NCBI GenBank assembly: GCA_032719365.1
Contig: CM064871.1
Coordinates: forward strand, 30,725,566-30,789,565
DNA: 64,000 nucleotides
Direction of reading: 5' to 3'
DNA from: Prinsepia uniflora
Lineage: Eukaryota; Streptophyta; Magnoliopsida; Rosales; Rosaceae
Position numbers and translations under genes: made by a program. Each line of letters begins with the position of its first letter. The stretch's first letter is position 1. This document shows, one piece after another, positions 23,378 through 32,302 of the stretch. The notes under the pieces are model-generated. The model was not told where the DNA came from and made no database searches. It saw only the letters and a program-made list of their open reading frames with translations.

Positions 23378-24430
23378 TTAAGTAGCGACCCAAAAAGGCT
23401 CCCAGTTTAACATTAATCCTCCTTTGTTCTCACCCTCACCACCTTCTTTGCACCTGCTTGGCCTGCTTTCAAACTTCATCATTCCCTCTTCACCTCCATC
23501 ATTCATTCTATTTCCAACCATCTCCTCGCCACCCTCATCAATCAAACTCATCACATCTCCTTCTTCATCATCAAAATTTTCCACCAAATCATCTTCAACC
23601 TGCTCCTCTTCTTCTTCTTCTTCTTCTTCTTCTTCTTCTTCCTCCTCCTCCTCCTCCTCCTCCTCCTCATTTATGTCATTTTCACACACTTGATTGTCAA
23701 AATCAGTACCAACAAAGTTTGTCAAAACCGATAATCGAAGGCGGCCATTCCTCCTTTCAGATTGGAAGCATGATGAGTGACTCGTTGGGGCCTTGACAGC
23801 CTTGATTATCAGCCGCCCATCTTCCCTTTGAGGCCTGACTTGCAGCGAACTCGACCCGCTTATCGTCGTCAATGGAGGTGGAAAGCTTTGAGCAACATTA
23901 CCTTTCTTATTTCCACCCGAATTTTGACGATGTTTTTGTTGCTGCTGCTGCTGCTGCTGCTGCTTCCTTGGTTTCGGGTCGAAAACATTGTTTTCTGTAA
24001 TGATGGTGCCTGTCTCACACCCCAAGTCTTCAGTGCACAATTTCAAGCTTTTCTCAGTCAGCTTTGTGGAAACCTGAGGAGGGGTGTAGATGGTGTCTTT
24101 TTTCTCGTCCGGTGAGGTTTGGTGTATGTCATTGGAGACAGCTTGGAGGAAACTCCACCCACGACCCCCACCACCATCCAAGTTAGGGTTTTTCGAGGCA
24201 GGCTTATTGATGGAGCTAAATTCCTCAAAATGGTCATTTCCATCATCTTCTTCAGCAAGATCTTTTGTCTGGTTGGAGTTTGAGAAAAATGATTTGATTC
24301 CGAAATCTAAGGGTGCTGGGGAGAAATGATAAGGTATAGATGAAGAAAGCCTTAGCCTTAGGGTTCTTGGCTCCACTAGATGAGGAGACTCCAGGCATGA
24401 TTGCAGACCTTGAAATACGATTGTCGCCAT
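23378..24430 (-). CDS. FAF-like: FANTASTIC FOUR (FAF)-like protein, 350 aa
   Basis: An intact, intronless frame. The N-terminus MATIVFQGLQSCLESPHLVE (residues 1-20) followed by PRTLRLRL is typical of FAF-like proteins. The diagnostic FAF domain lies at about residues 184-240: a PPPL motif, then SLQVRPQREDGRLIIKAVK and RRNGRLRLSVLTNF. The C-terminus has an acidic region. Two simple repeats are coded: nine Gln at 157-165 and 22 Glu at 255-276. FAF proteins are plant-specific; in Arabidopsis FAF1-4 repress WUSCHEL and limit shoot-meristem size, and the related FAF-like protein is annotated as chloroplastic. The longer frame continues upstream without a stop to 24823, but the family N-terminus and the CT-rich leader favour the start at 24430. 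I cannot tell which paralogue this is. It is the only gene in the window that looks functional. Confidence 0.92.
   Translation of the reverse strand: MATIVFQGLQSCLESPHLVEPRTLRLRLSSSIPYHFSPAPLDFGIKSFFSNSNQTKDLAEEDDGNDHFEEFSSINKPASKNPNLDGGGGRGWSFLQAVSNDIHQTSPDEKKDTIYTPPQVSTKLTEKSLKLCTEDLGCETGTIITENNVFDPKPRKQQQQQQQQQKHRQNSGGNKKGNVAQSFPPPLTTISGSSSLQVRPQREDGRLIIKAVKAPTSHSSCFQSERRNGRLRLSVLTNFVGTDFDNQVCENDINEEEEEEEEEEEEEEEEEEEEEEQVEDDLVENFDDEEGDVMSLIDEGGEEMVGNRMNDGGEEGMMKFESRPSRCKEGGEGENKGGLMLNWEPFWVAT
23603..23668 (-). repeat. Poly-Glu codon repeat in the FAF-like gene
   Basis: 22 consecutive Glu codons, first GAG then GAA blocks on the coding strand. A likely length-variable trinucleotide tract. 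Confidence 0.95.
23936..23962 (-). repeat. Poly-Gln (CAG)n tract in the FAF-like gene
   Basis: Nine Gln codons, mostly CAG. Confidence 0.95.
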
Positions 24431-24689
24431 ATACGAAGAAAATTTCAAGGAAATTTGAAATGGGTAGTGAATTTTTGAGGTTGAGAATGAAAGAGGAGAA
24501 GGAAAGAGAGGAAAAGAGAGAGAGAGATAAGGAGGGAATGGAAAAGGGTGGTGTTGTTTTTGTGGTATGTGAAAAACGGGGAGAAACAGGGGAGAAACAG
24601 AGTGAGAAACAGAGGAGAGGATTCTGTTTGTTTCGATGTTGTGAGGAAGGAGGGGATTGAGCATGAGTGATAAGAGAGGTGTGTGGGGT

Positions 24690-24701
24690 GTGTATTTGTA
24701 G
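24690..24701 (-). promoter_or_regulatory. Possible TATA-like box of the FAF-like gene
   Basis: The minus strand reads CTACAAATACAC about 260 bp upstream of the start codon. Between it and the ATG lies a long CT-rich leader (CTCTCTCTCTTTCC-type), a usual plant core-promoter or 5' UTR feature. The TATA match is weak. Confidence 0.35.
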
Positions 24702-24823
24702 TCCTCCGACTCCAAAGTGGAAGGTATGAGCTCAGAAAGAGGAGGAGAAGGGGAGGTGGCCCAGGTGGGCAGGGGGGGACTTTTGTATGCCACTTGAATT
24801 ATACAATTCTTGGTATGGTACAC

Positions 24824-25550
24824 ATTACCAACTAGACAAGAAAAAAAATAACCTTTTTTCCATTTTTTTTTTTAAAAAATCCATGTAAAGTAGTACAAGA
24901 GTAGTGTTGATATAGAGCGGTATAGATAAAATTTTATTGCACTTTTAATTCTGGATTTTTATGGTTTTGGGTTTACTTAGGACTGAAATTTCTAAGGAGC
25001 ATCTTCCATCAATCTATCTTGTGGGCGTATTTCTTGATCATATTTTAACTAAACTTTGATACAATAGAAACAAATATCCCTAAACTTTGATACTAATTAA
25101 TAAATTCATCCACTTTTCTTCACAAAAACAATTTTGCAAATTTAAAATTAATAGTCAAAAACGGTTATCAAACAAATTAACTCTTAAGCTAACTATTAGA
25201 ACATCAAAATTTGTTAAATATAGCAACGATTTGACAGTATATATATGATTGACTCAAATTAAATCTTATTTATACTAAAAAATTAGATATTAACAAACTC
25301 AATGCATACAGTAGTAATCCACACATTACTTGGCAAGAAAATGTGGTGTGTTCTGATTATTGTTCCAATAATCTGAAAGTGAATAAAGGAAAAAAGGGAA
25401 ATAATTTGTGAAATATCTGATTTGTAACAGAAATTGGGTGGTAATAGCACTAATTATATATAAGAATTGTTGAAGCATAATTCGTTATTTACATTCAAAA
25501 GTCTTTTAGAACCATGCAAACAGACAAACAGTAAATAGTAAGTTATCGTT
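24824..25550. other. Upstream region of the FAF-like gene, AT-rich
   Basis: Presumed distal promoter. No other gene or clear element was recognised. Confidence 0.4.
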
Positions 25551-26023
25551 TGTTCGAAATCGAGTCCCCGGGGGTTGTTCGACTAAGAACACTTCAATAC
25601 TTAAATCAGCTTTGAAAGAGAAATTTCAAGAGTTTAAGTAACGTTGAACCGAATTACCTTGAAAATGAAATGAGCTCTGCTATTTATAGGAAAACCTTGG
25701 GAGCCTTAGAGCGTTCTGATTGGTCGATTGAATTTGTAATTAATAAATAATATTTATTAATAAAATATATTATTTAATAATTATAATAATTGCTCATTAT
25801 GATGATAATTATAGCAATTTAATATTAATATTAATTGTCCATTATATATTAAGAATAACGAGAATTAACTCTCGGAAAGAATACTAATATTACACAAACT
25901 TTTAACCCAATTAAATAAAGTATGTAGTTGGTAAATAGATTTTTTAATGTGCGGATGTCCGCAGACCATTAGTGTTATTGCGAGGGTAATTTAGTCATTT
26001 TGAAAATTTTGAGCTATGTGACA
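25551..26023 (-). repeat. Degraded LTR-like sequence
   Basis: On the minus strand there is TGTCACATAGCTC..., then CTATAAATAG (about 25680-25690) and a leader ending CCCCCGGGGACTCG...GAACA at 25551. A TATA box about 130 bp before a CCCCCGG-containing end is a common layout of plant gypsy LTRs. No TSD was found and the right edge is uncertain. Confidence 0.35.
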
Positions 26024-26474
26024 GCTCCATAATTTCCGGTTGATTTTTGGATTCCACAAGAATGTCTTTATCTGGGCATGCATGAGTGTAGTTGAAGAGA
26101 GAGACAGATGGAATTTAACATTTCTCCAGAATTTCGAGGATACCTATTCTTTTCCAAATGAAAGCCAACAAACTAACAAAGGCAAAGGAAGAAAAGGATT
26201 CCGCTAAATATTTCTTGACAGCGATTGGTCCTTTGTGAATAATTATATATATATATATATTTGCTACTTTTATTCACCAAAAAAATAATTATACATTATA
26301 TATTAAAAATTGATATCAATAATTAATATGTATTATATACAGATGTGATCATCAGCAATATTTTATGTATAATCCATATTCCATATGCCAAAAGAGTCTT
26401 GAATTCAAATACAAAAGGGGCATTAATTCGGCCCACACCCTTTGAAATTTCTAATTAAGATCAGTCATCAGTGC
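26024..26474. other. Intergenic, nothing recognised
   Basis: AT-rich sequence with a short TA run near 26248. No gene or repeat family identified. Confidence 0.4.
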
Positions 26475-26482
26475 ATGCTAAC

Positions 26483-27315
26483 TAGAGGTGGGCACGAATC
26501 CATTAAAACCGCTAACTGATCCGCTTCAAACCGTTATTTATCCAACGGTTTATGTTTGACCGGATAAAAGTCAAATGGTTTGAGAATCCAAACCGTTCCG
26601 TTAGTAATGGTTTGGGCTTGGATTTGGATTTTCATTTTGGAAATCCGTTAAATCCAAACCGAACCGTTAAGGAATATATTAATTTTTATTAACGTTTAAA
26701 TCTATTATTAATACAAAGTGAAATAAAAATAAAAATAAAAGGATACCTAGATATACCTATATAAGTATATATATACTCATAACCGTTCCGTTAGTAATGG
26801 TTTGGGTTTGGATTTGGATTTTCATTTTGGAAATCCGTTAAATCCAAACCGAACCGTTAAGGAATATATTAATTTTTATTAACGTTTAAATCTATTATTA
26901 ATACAAAGTAAAATAAAAATAAAAATAAAAGGATACCTAGATATACCCATATAAGTATATATATACTCATATACGAGTATAATAAAAAATTATTAAACAG
27001 TTTTTGTGTTTGATAAATCTTAGTATAGTGATACTATTTGCAATTCAATACGTATCAAGCTTAATATATAAAATTTTGAATATTGAGTATTGATTTTTTT
27101 TTTGTATCCTTATTTTTTCTATATCCTTATTTTTTATTATTTCTTAACGGTTTTAAACCGTTTCGATCCAAACCGAACCGTTAGTAACGGTTTGGATTGA
27201 AACGGTTTTATTTCTGATTTTATAAAATCCAAACAGTATCGAACCGTTAAGATTTTAACGGTTTGAATTTGGATATTGTCAATATCCGTAACGAACCGAA
27301 CCGTGCCCACCCCTA
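26483..27315. mobile_element. hAT-type MITE 1, 8-bp TSD
   Basis: Termini TAGAGGTGGGCACG and CGTGCCCACCCCTA are inverted repeats with one mismatch. Flanks are ATGCTAAC (26475-26482) and ATGCTGAC (27316-27323), 7 of 8 matching. The interior is full of AACCGTT/AACGGTT motifs and has no coding capacity. A 190-bp segment is duplicated inside it. Confidence 0.85.
26591..26970. repeat. 190-bp tandem duplication inside MITE 1
   Basis: 26591-26780 and 26781-26970 are head-to-tail copies with about three differences, so the duplication is much younger than the MITE insertion. Confidence 0.92.
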
Positions 27316-27372
27316 ATGCTGACCACATATTGCATGCATATGTTATATGTTACATATATGACTACATGTAAT

Positions 27373-28009
27373 TAGGGGTGGGTACGGTGTGGTTCGATAC
27401 GGATATTGGCAATATTCAAATCCAAACCATTAAAATATTAACAATTCGATACGATTTGGATTTTCTAAAATTAGAAATAAAACCGTTTCGATCCAAACCG
27501 TTACTAACGGTTCGGTTTGGATTGAAACGGTTTAAAACTGTTTAAAAATAATAATAATAATAATAAGGATATAGAAAAAACAAGGATAAAAAAAAATCAA
27601 TACTCAATATTCAAAATTTTATATATTAAGTTTGCTAAGCATTGAATTGCAAATATTATCACTATACTAAGATTTATCAAATAAACAAACTATTTAATAA
27701 TCTTTTATTATACTATTATATGAATATACATATACTTATATGGGTACAACTAAGTATCCTTTTATTTTTATTAATTTTACTTTGTATTAATAATATATTT
27801 AAACATTAATAAAAATTAATATATTACTTAATGGTTCGGTTTGAATTTAACGAATTTCCAAAATGAAAATCCAAATCCAAACCGTTACTAACAGAACGGT
27901 TTGGATTATCAAACCGTTTGACTTTTATCCGGTTAAACTTAAACTGTTGGATAAATAACGGTTTGAAGCAGATTGGTTAGTGGTTTTAACGGATTTGTGC
28001 CCACCCCTA
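27373..28009. mobile_element. hAT-type MITE 2, perfect 8-bp TSD, inverted to MITE 1
   Basis: 637 bp, TAGGGGTGGGTACG...GTGCCCACCCCTA, flanked by a perfect CATGTAAT duplication (27365-27372 and 28010-28017). Its sequence is related to MITE 1 in reverse orientation but lacks the 190-bp duplication. Confidence 0.9.
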
Positions 28010-28017
28010 CATGTAAT

Positions 28018-28723
28018 ATTGTGCGTATATATAAATATATAAATACAATATGTGGGTGATGTATTTTCATATATGGTATAACTTGGGTACCATATTAGGG
28101 TCTGGTCTCAAGCTTCGGAATCGTGTATATTTTAATTTTTTGTTTCAAAAGTCTAATTTATAAAAAATTATCAAAATTGAATATAATTTTTATTTGATCC
28201 GAAAATAGACCTAACGAGATATGACCATACTAGCTGTTGGTATGTCTTTTTCTCGTATGTCGAGTGGCCCTGCGAGAGAATAAAAAGAGAACTTGATATG
28301 GATGAGGTGCCGGCTTAACAGACTCTGATGTTTAAATTAGTAAGCGAGAGAGATCTGCATGAAGTAGACAACATAGAGGCAAGAAGTGTGCTTAGTTGTG
28401 TTGTTGTTACCTTTATAAGGGACCTTTGACTTGTATTTATAGTTTTATGAAGGTGGTGGTTGAAACCTAATAGTGTGGGGTTCAAGCCATCTCAAGAGAT
28501 ACGGTCACGTATCACAAGGATCTTAGATGAAAACTAGGTGGCAGTAGATCTCTTGGTGTGTTAGGGAGCTAACTGTCATTTTTCAAAAGAGCAGACCAAG
28601 TGTGTCGACCAAAGGTGCCGACTATTATGGCCTTGGATCCTTGTGGACTAGCTAGTAGCCAACCAGCAGGTGGCTAGCCGAAGTTATCATGGTCGAGTGT
28701 TGTTATATATCGGCGGGTGTGGA
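28018..28723. other. Unassigned, probably degraded transposon sequence
   Basis: No gene seen. Parts (about 28210-28460) have the non-AT-rich look of LTR or TRIM sequence, and the last bases GGCGGGTGTGGA resemble the polypurine tract that precedes a Cassandra LTR at 44468-44481, so some of it may be the interior of a truncated Cassandra-like element. Confidence 0.35.
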
Positions 28724-29056
28724 TGTAAGACCCGTGTCCTGGAGGAAACAGTGAATGATCAAACATTCCTACGAGGGGGAATGGTTTGGGAGGGGAATAG
28801 TGGTGTGCCTTAAAGGTGTAGGGACACACCTATCTAGCGCGAGGCCTTCTGGGTGCTCACTGACTTTGGATTCCTAGGGAACTCCAAAGTTAAGCGAGTG
28901 GAGCCAAGTGCAATCCCATGATGGGTGACCCATTGGAAAGTTACACCGTGAGCTCTCGGGAACAAAACCTTGCGGGCTGGGCTGGTTCAGCCAGTGAGTC
29001 TAGAGGGGACAATATCATGTTAGATAGAGTGAGCCGCTACGCAACTCTGATCTAAA
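28724..29056 (+). mobile_element. Cassandra TRIM LTR fragment with 5S-like segment
   Basis: Starts TGTAAGACCCGTGTCCTGG as in the complete Cassandra at 44088, and contains a 5S rRNA-derived segment with AAAGTTAAGCG (A-box region) and GATGGGTGACCC (C-box region). Its end is degraded and no second LTR or TSD was found. Confidence 0.75.
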
Positions 29057-29206
29057 CAAGGCCTTTTGGGAGCTCAATGGCTTTGGATTTGGTTGGAACT
29101 CCAAAGTTAAGCGAGTTGAGGCTGGTGCAATTCCATGATGGGTGACCCCCTAGGAAGTTGCACCGTGAGCTCCCGAAAACAAAACCGTGAGAGCAAAGGC
29201 AAGGAG
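29057..29206 (+). mobile_element. Second Cassandra LTR fragment, cut by LTR C
   Basis: A 5S-like segment again (GGCCTTTTGGGAGCTCAA... AAGTTAAGCG... GATGGGTGACCCCC) followed by the region GAAAACAAAACCGTGAG, where it stops directly at the start of gypsy LTR C. It lacks the LTR start. Confidence 0.75.
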
Positions 29207-29667
29207 TGTAACACCCCGGAAATTCGAAGATTCCCATATTGTAATTTAATGTGTGATTTGACGATTTTACCCCTGTGAATGGTATGGTCAAATTGTTGAC
29301 TTTTTGATTGATGAACTAAATGAACTTTGACCTATGACCGTGACGTAGTTCGGGACGTCACGAGTTCATAGACAGGTGGCACGTCCAATTCGGACGATCA
29401 GGGGAAAAGTTATGACTATCGGAAGTTCAGGGGCATTACCGTAATTTGGACTCTCGGGGGAAAATGTTGACTTTTCTTTGGACAACTAATTTTCTGTTGA
29501 CTCAAGGACCGTTGGGTAGGCCTCGACGTCCTGAGTCCGTAGACAGGCGGCACGCCGAAATCGGACTTCGTACGAGGAAGTTATGGTCAGAAACGTGAAT
29601 TCGGGAAGTTCGTGTCTCGGTTTTCGTGTCGAATATTAAATTCAGGAAATCTGATTGGAGGACATCT

Positions 29668-29691
29668 GGTGAGTGACAAGTGTCACTCACC
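29668..29691. promoter_or_regulatory. LTR palindrome, 11-bp arms, CCATTGG downstream
   Basis: GGTGAGTGACA and its exact reverse complement are separated by AG, followed at once by CATTGG. Compared with the copy at 5008, both arms changed together (ATGAG/CTCAT to GTGAG/CTCAC), keeping symmetry. Confidence 0.6.
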
Positions 29692-30536
29692 CATTGGCTA
29701 GATTGGATCAGATCCACTATAGGATTAAATAGCATTTAAATCAGCTTTAAATTACAGCCCTTGGATCTGAAATCCCTTGATCTGATCTCAGCCTTTGATC
29801 TCATTCTGAGATTCAATCCTGGCCCTTGATCCTTGTTCCTGTTCTGTATTAAACTGCATGGAATCATGCAACCATGTGTTCATTCTCACCAACCGTTTGC
29901 ACGATTTCCACTTGGAACCAAACCAGCAGCCCTCACCACTCAACCTCACACTCCCAGGCAGCCAACAGCCACCCCCGGACGCCGGCCACCGCTTCACGGC
30001 CGCCCTGCACGGCGGCATCCTCTCAAACCCGTGAAGAAAACCCGAGCAGCCCAAGTCACCAAACCATCCAACCTTCAATCTAGGACTTGAACCAACGTAT
30101 GTTTGGGATCACCGTGACGACTGGACGGCAAGGAACTGACCCTGACTGTGTACGGCGGCGACACGGCGGCGATTGGACAATAAACCCGTAGGTAACCATT
30201 TTCCTTCCCGGCTTCGAAACGCCTGTTTGTGACGTTGACATCATCTGGTTTTTGTTAGGACTCGTCTACCAGACCTTGACGACCAATTTGGACCCAGGAC
30301 CGGGACTGAACAACCGTCGACTCGCCGGAGAGGATTACCAGAACCGGCCACCAGACTTCCCGTCGATTTTCAGGTAACCTCTTAGACCTAAAACCTAACT
30401 CTAGTTACACAGAACCATTCTAGGGATTAAGACGAGTAAATAGGGATCAAAATGGACGAAATTGAACGAGAAGTGAAGAAATGGCAACCGGGTCATGATC
30501 GCGGGTCTGATCGACCCGAGTTGCAGGTATTCGGGT

Positions 30537-30897
30537 CAACCCGTCTGATGACAGTGGTGCTGACGTGGCACCCTGTCAGTCTGTCAGATGACGTGGACCA
30601 ACCGTGAGCCGACACGTGTCACATGTCAGTGCACAGTCAGCACTGACATGTCAGTGACGTGGACCAGTCAGGGACTGCCACGTGTCACTGACATGTCAGT
30701 GACGTGGACCAGTGCCGTGCTGACACGTGGCACATGTCAGATCTGACACGTGGTCTGACAGATCAGTGTGGTGGACCAATCAGATGTTGACACGTGGCAC
30801 CTGTCAGAGTCTGACATGTCAGACCTGACAGCTGTCAGATGACGTCAGCATGACGTCATGCTGACGTCAGCAGTGACGTCAGCGATGACGTCAGCAG
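30537..30897. promoter_or_regulatory. Dense array of TGACGTCA and CACGTG-type motifs in LTR C
   Basis: Repeated ACGTGGCAC, CACGTGTC, TGTCAGTGACG and, at 30840-30893, five TGACGTCA palindromes 11-12 bp apart. TGACGTCA and ACGT-core sites are known targets of plant bZIP factors (TGA and ABF types). Binding here is inferred. Confidence 0.55.
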
Positions 30898-31229
30898 GAA
30901 CTGTTCCTGCGTTGACCGCCGCGTTGACCGGCGCGTGGGGGCACGTGTGAACAGTGTTTCTGGTGGGACCACCACCATTCTTTAGGTTTCGACGATCCGG
31001 ATCCAATGGCGGTGGTTTCGGGTCGATCGGAGATCTTTAAGTTGGTCAAAATAAGGTTTATTGCCTTGGAAAGCGCGTTCGGGCGGCTTTCCCGGGCCGA
31101 TTTCGACCTAGGCTTCCATGGTTGAATGTTGGGGGTTTAATTTGACCTTTACGAATACTTGGACTTGACAGGGATTGTACATTTGTACCAGGACGAGGGT
31201 ATACGTTCGGTTTCTAGCAGGATTGTACT

Positions 31230-31870
31230 GTGAGTGGGCCATTTTCTTAAACCCTTGTGTGCATAAATGTTTTCTGGTTTTATTATACTTATTCACATGC
31301 TAAAACAATAATGGTTTGATGATATGGAAAATATGGTTATGGCACGTTTCACGGTATTTGGGCTTGAGACCCGTCCGATGAAACTGAATGATTGGTTCGG
31401 ATTCTATCTATGTATATATATGTTTGCATGTGGATATCAATAAAATTCATTTGTTACTGCACTGTATAGATCCTTCCATATTATATTGTCTCCTCCGGAT
31501 GAGGTACCCCGGAGAGGTCACGGACGTCTAGAACGTCCAGCGTCTATGACGCTAAGCATCGGGGATGCTGTACCCGAACGGGGTTCGGGGATTGAACTCG
31601 GAATTGAGACCCGAGTGGCACGCGTAGCCTTGTGATTGTGACCTTATTGGACGTCAGGGACGTCAGACATCAGGGATGTCGGGTTTGGAGTGTATAGTGC
31701 AGCAACTAAAATTATACTTATGGTTCATATTATATGGTTTATGATTTTGAATTATGATGCACGCATGTTTGGAAAACGGAGGGGTAAATTATATGTTTTA
31801 CTTATCAAACGATTTCATAAACTTGAGTTTCGGTCCACTCACCCTTTAATGTTTTTGATAACCCCTCCAG
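31230..31870 (+). other. Putative leader intron in LTR C
   Basis: Begins GTGAGT and ends CCCTCCAG, with a CACTCAC branch-like motif about 35-40 nt before the acceptor. The same arrangement is kept in LTRs B, D, E, F and J. No transcript evidence is available here. Confidence 0.45.
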
Positions 31871-32173
31871 GTCGGGAAACTGAGGTAGAGGAGGAACCAG
31901 AGGCTGAGGCATAGATCTACTTCTGCGTACCTGAACCCCTGCTGGGCGGTGTACCCGCAGGTTTACTGTAGAGTCGTGCTCGCAAATTTGTAATTTTGGA
32001 TTATATCCCTTGTCTGACATTCGTTTAATTCGGATTTGATGTATGACTTTAATTTGGTTATTTATGCTTTTAAATGTTTTGAGGTTAAAATTGGTATGAA
32101 TTATTGGGTGTCAGACGGGAGCAGGGCACGTCCCCTTGTGGTCCCTGTGGGATCGGGGCGGGTCCTGTCAGCT

Positions 32174-32185
32174 TGGTATCAGAGC
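32174..32185 (+). other. Primer-binding site of element C
   Basis: TGGTATCAGAGC, the usual plant initiator-Met tRNA primer site, 3 bp after the LTR. Confidence 0.9.
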
Positions 32186-32302
32186 ACTAGGTTGTGGTCA
32201 GTACTAGGGTATTGGTCAGCATGCTAGACTAGCGATTAGTACTAGTTACTTTTCGACTTTTAAGAATATTGTTTTCTGATCTATGCCTCTTAACAGTTGG
32301 TT

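Larger units (their letters stand above)
29207..32170 (+). repeat. LTR C, 5' LTR of a Tekay-type Ty3/gypsy element
   Basis: 2964 bp, TGTAACACCCC...GGTCCTGTCA, directly followed by an intact primer-binding site and gag-pol. Inside are two related GTAGACAGGCGGCACG-type modules (29334-29430 and 29510-29600), a palindrome (29668-29691), a motif array (30537-30897), a core GGATCCAATGGCGGTGG near 31009, and donor/acceptor-like sites at 31230 and 31870. Confidence 0.88.

Noticed and set aside
23424..24660. Several open frames on the plus strand opposite the FAF-like gene
   Set aside because: They are antisense shadows of a real gene and contain poly-Ser, poly-Leu or poly-Pro from the trinucleotide repeats.
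24431..24823. In-frame upstream extension of the FAF-like frame (131 more codons)
   Set aside because: It is Pro/Ser/Phe-rich translation of a CT-rich leader, and the family-typical N-terminus begins at 24430.
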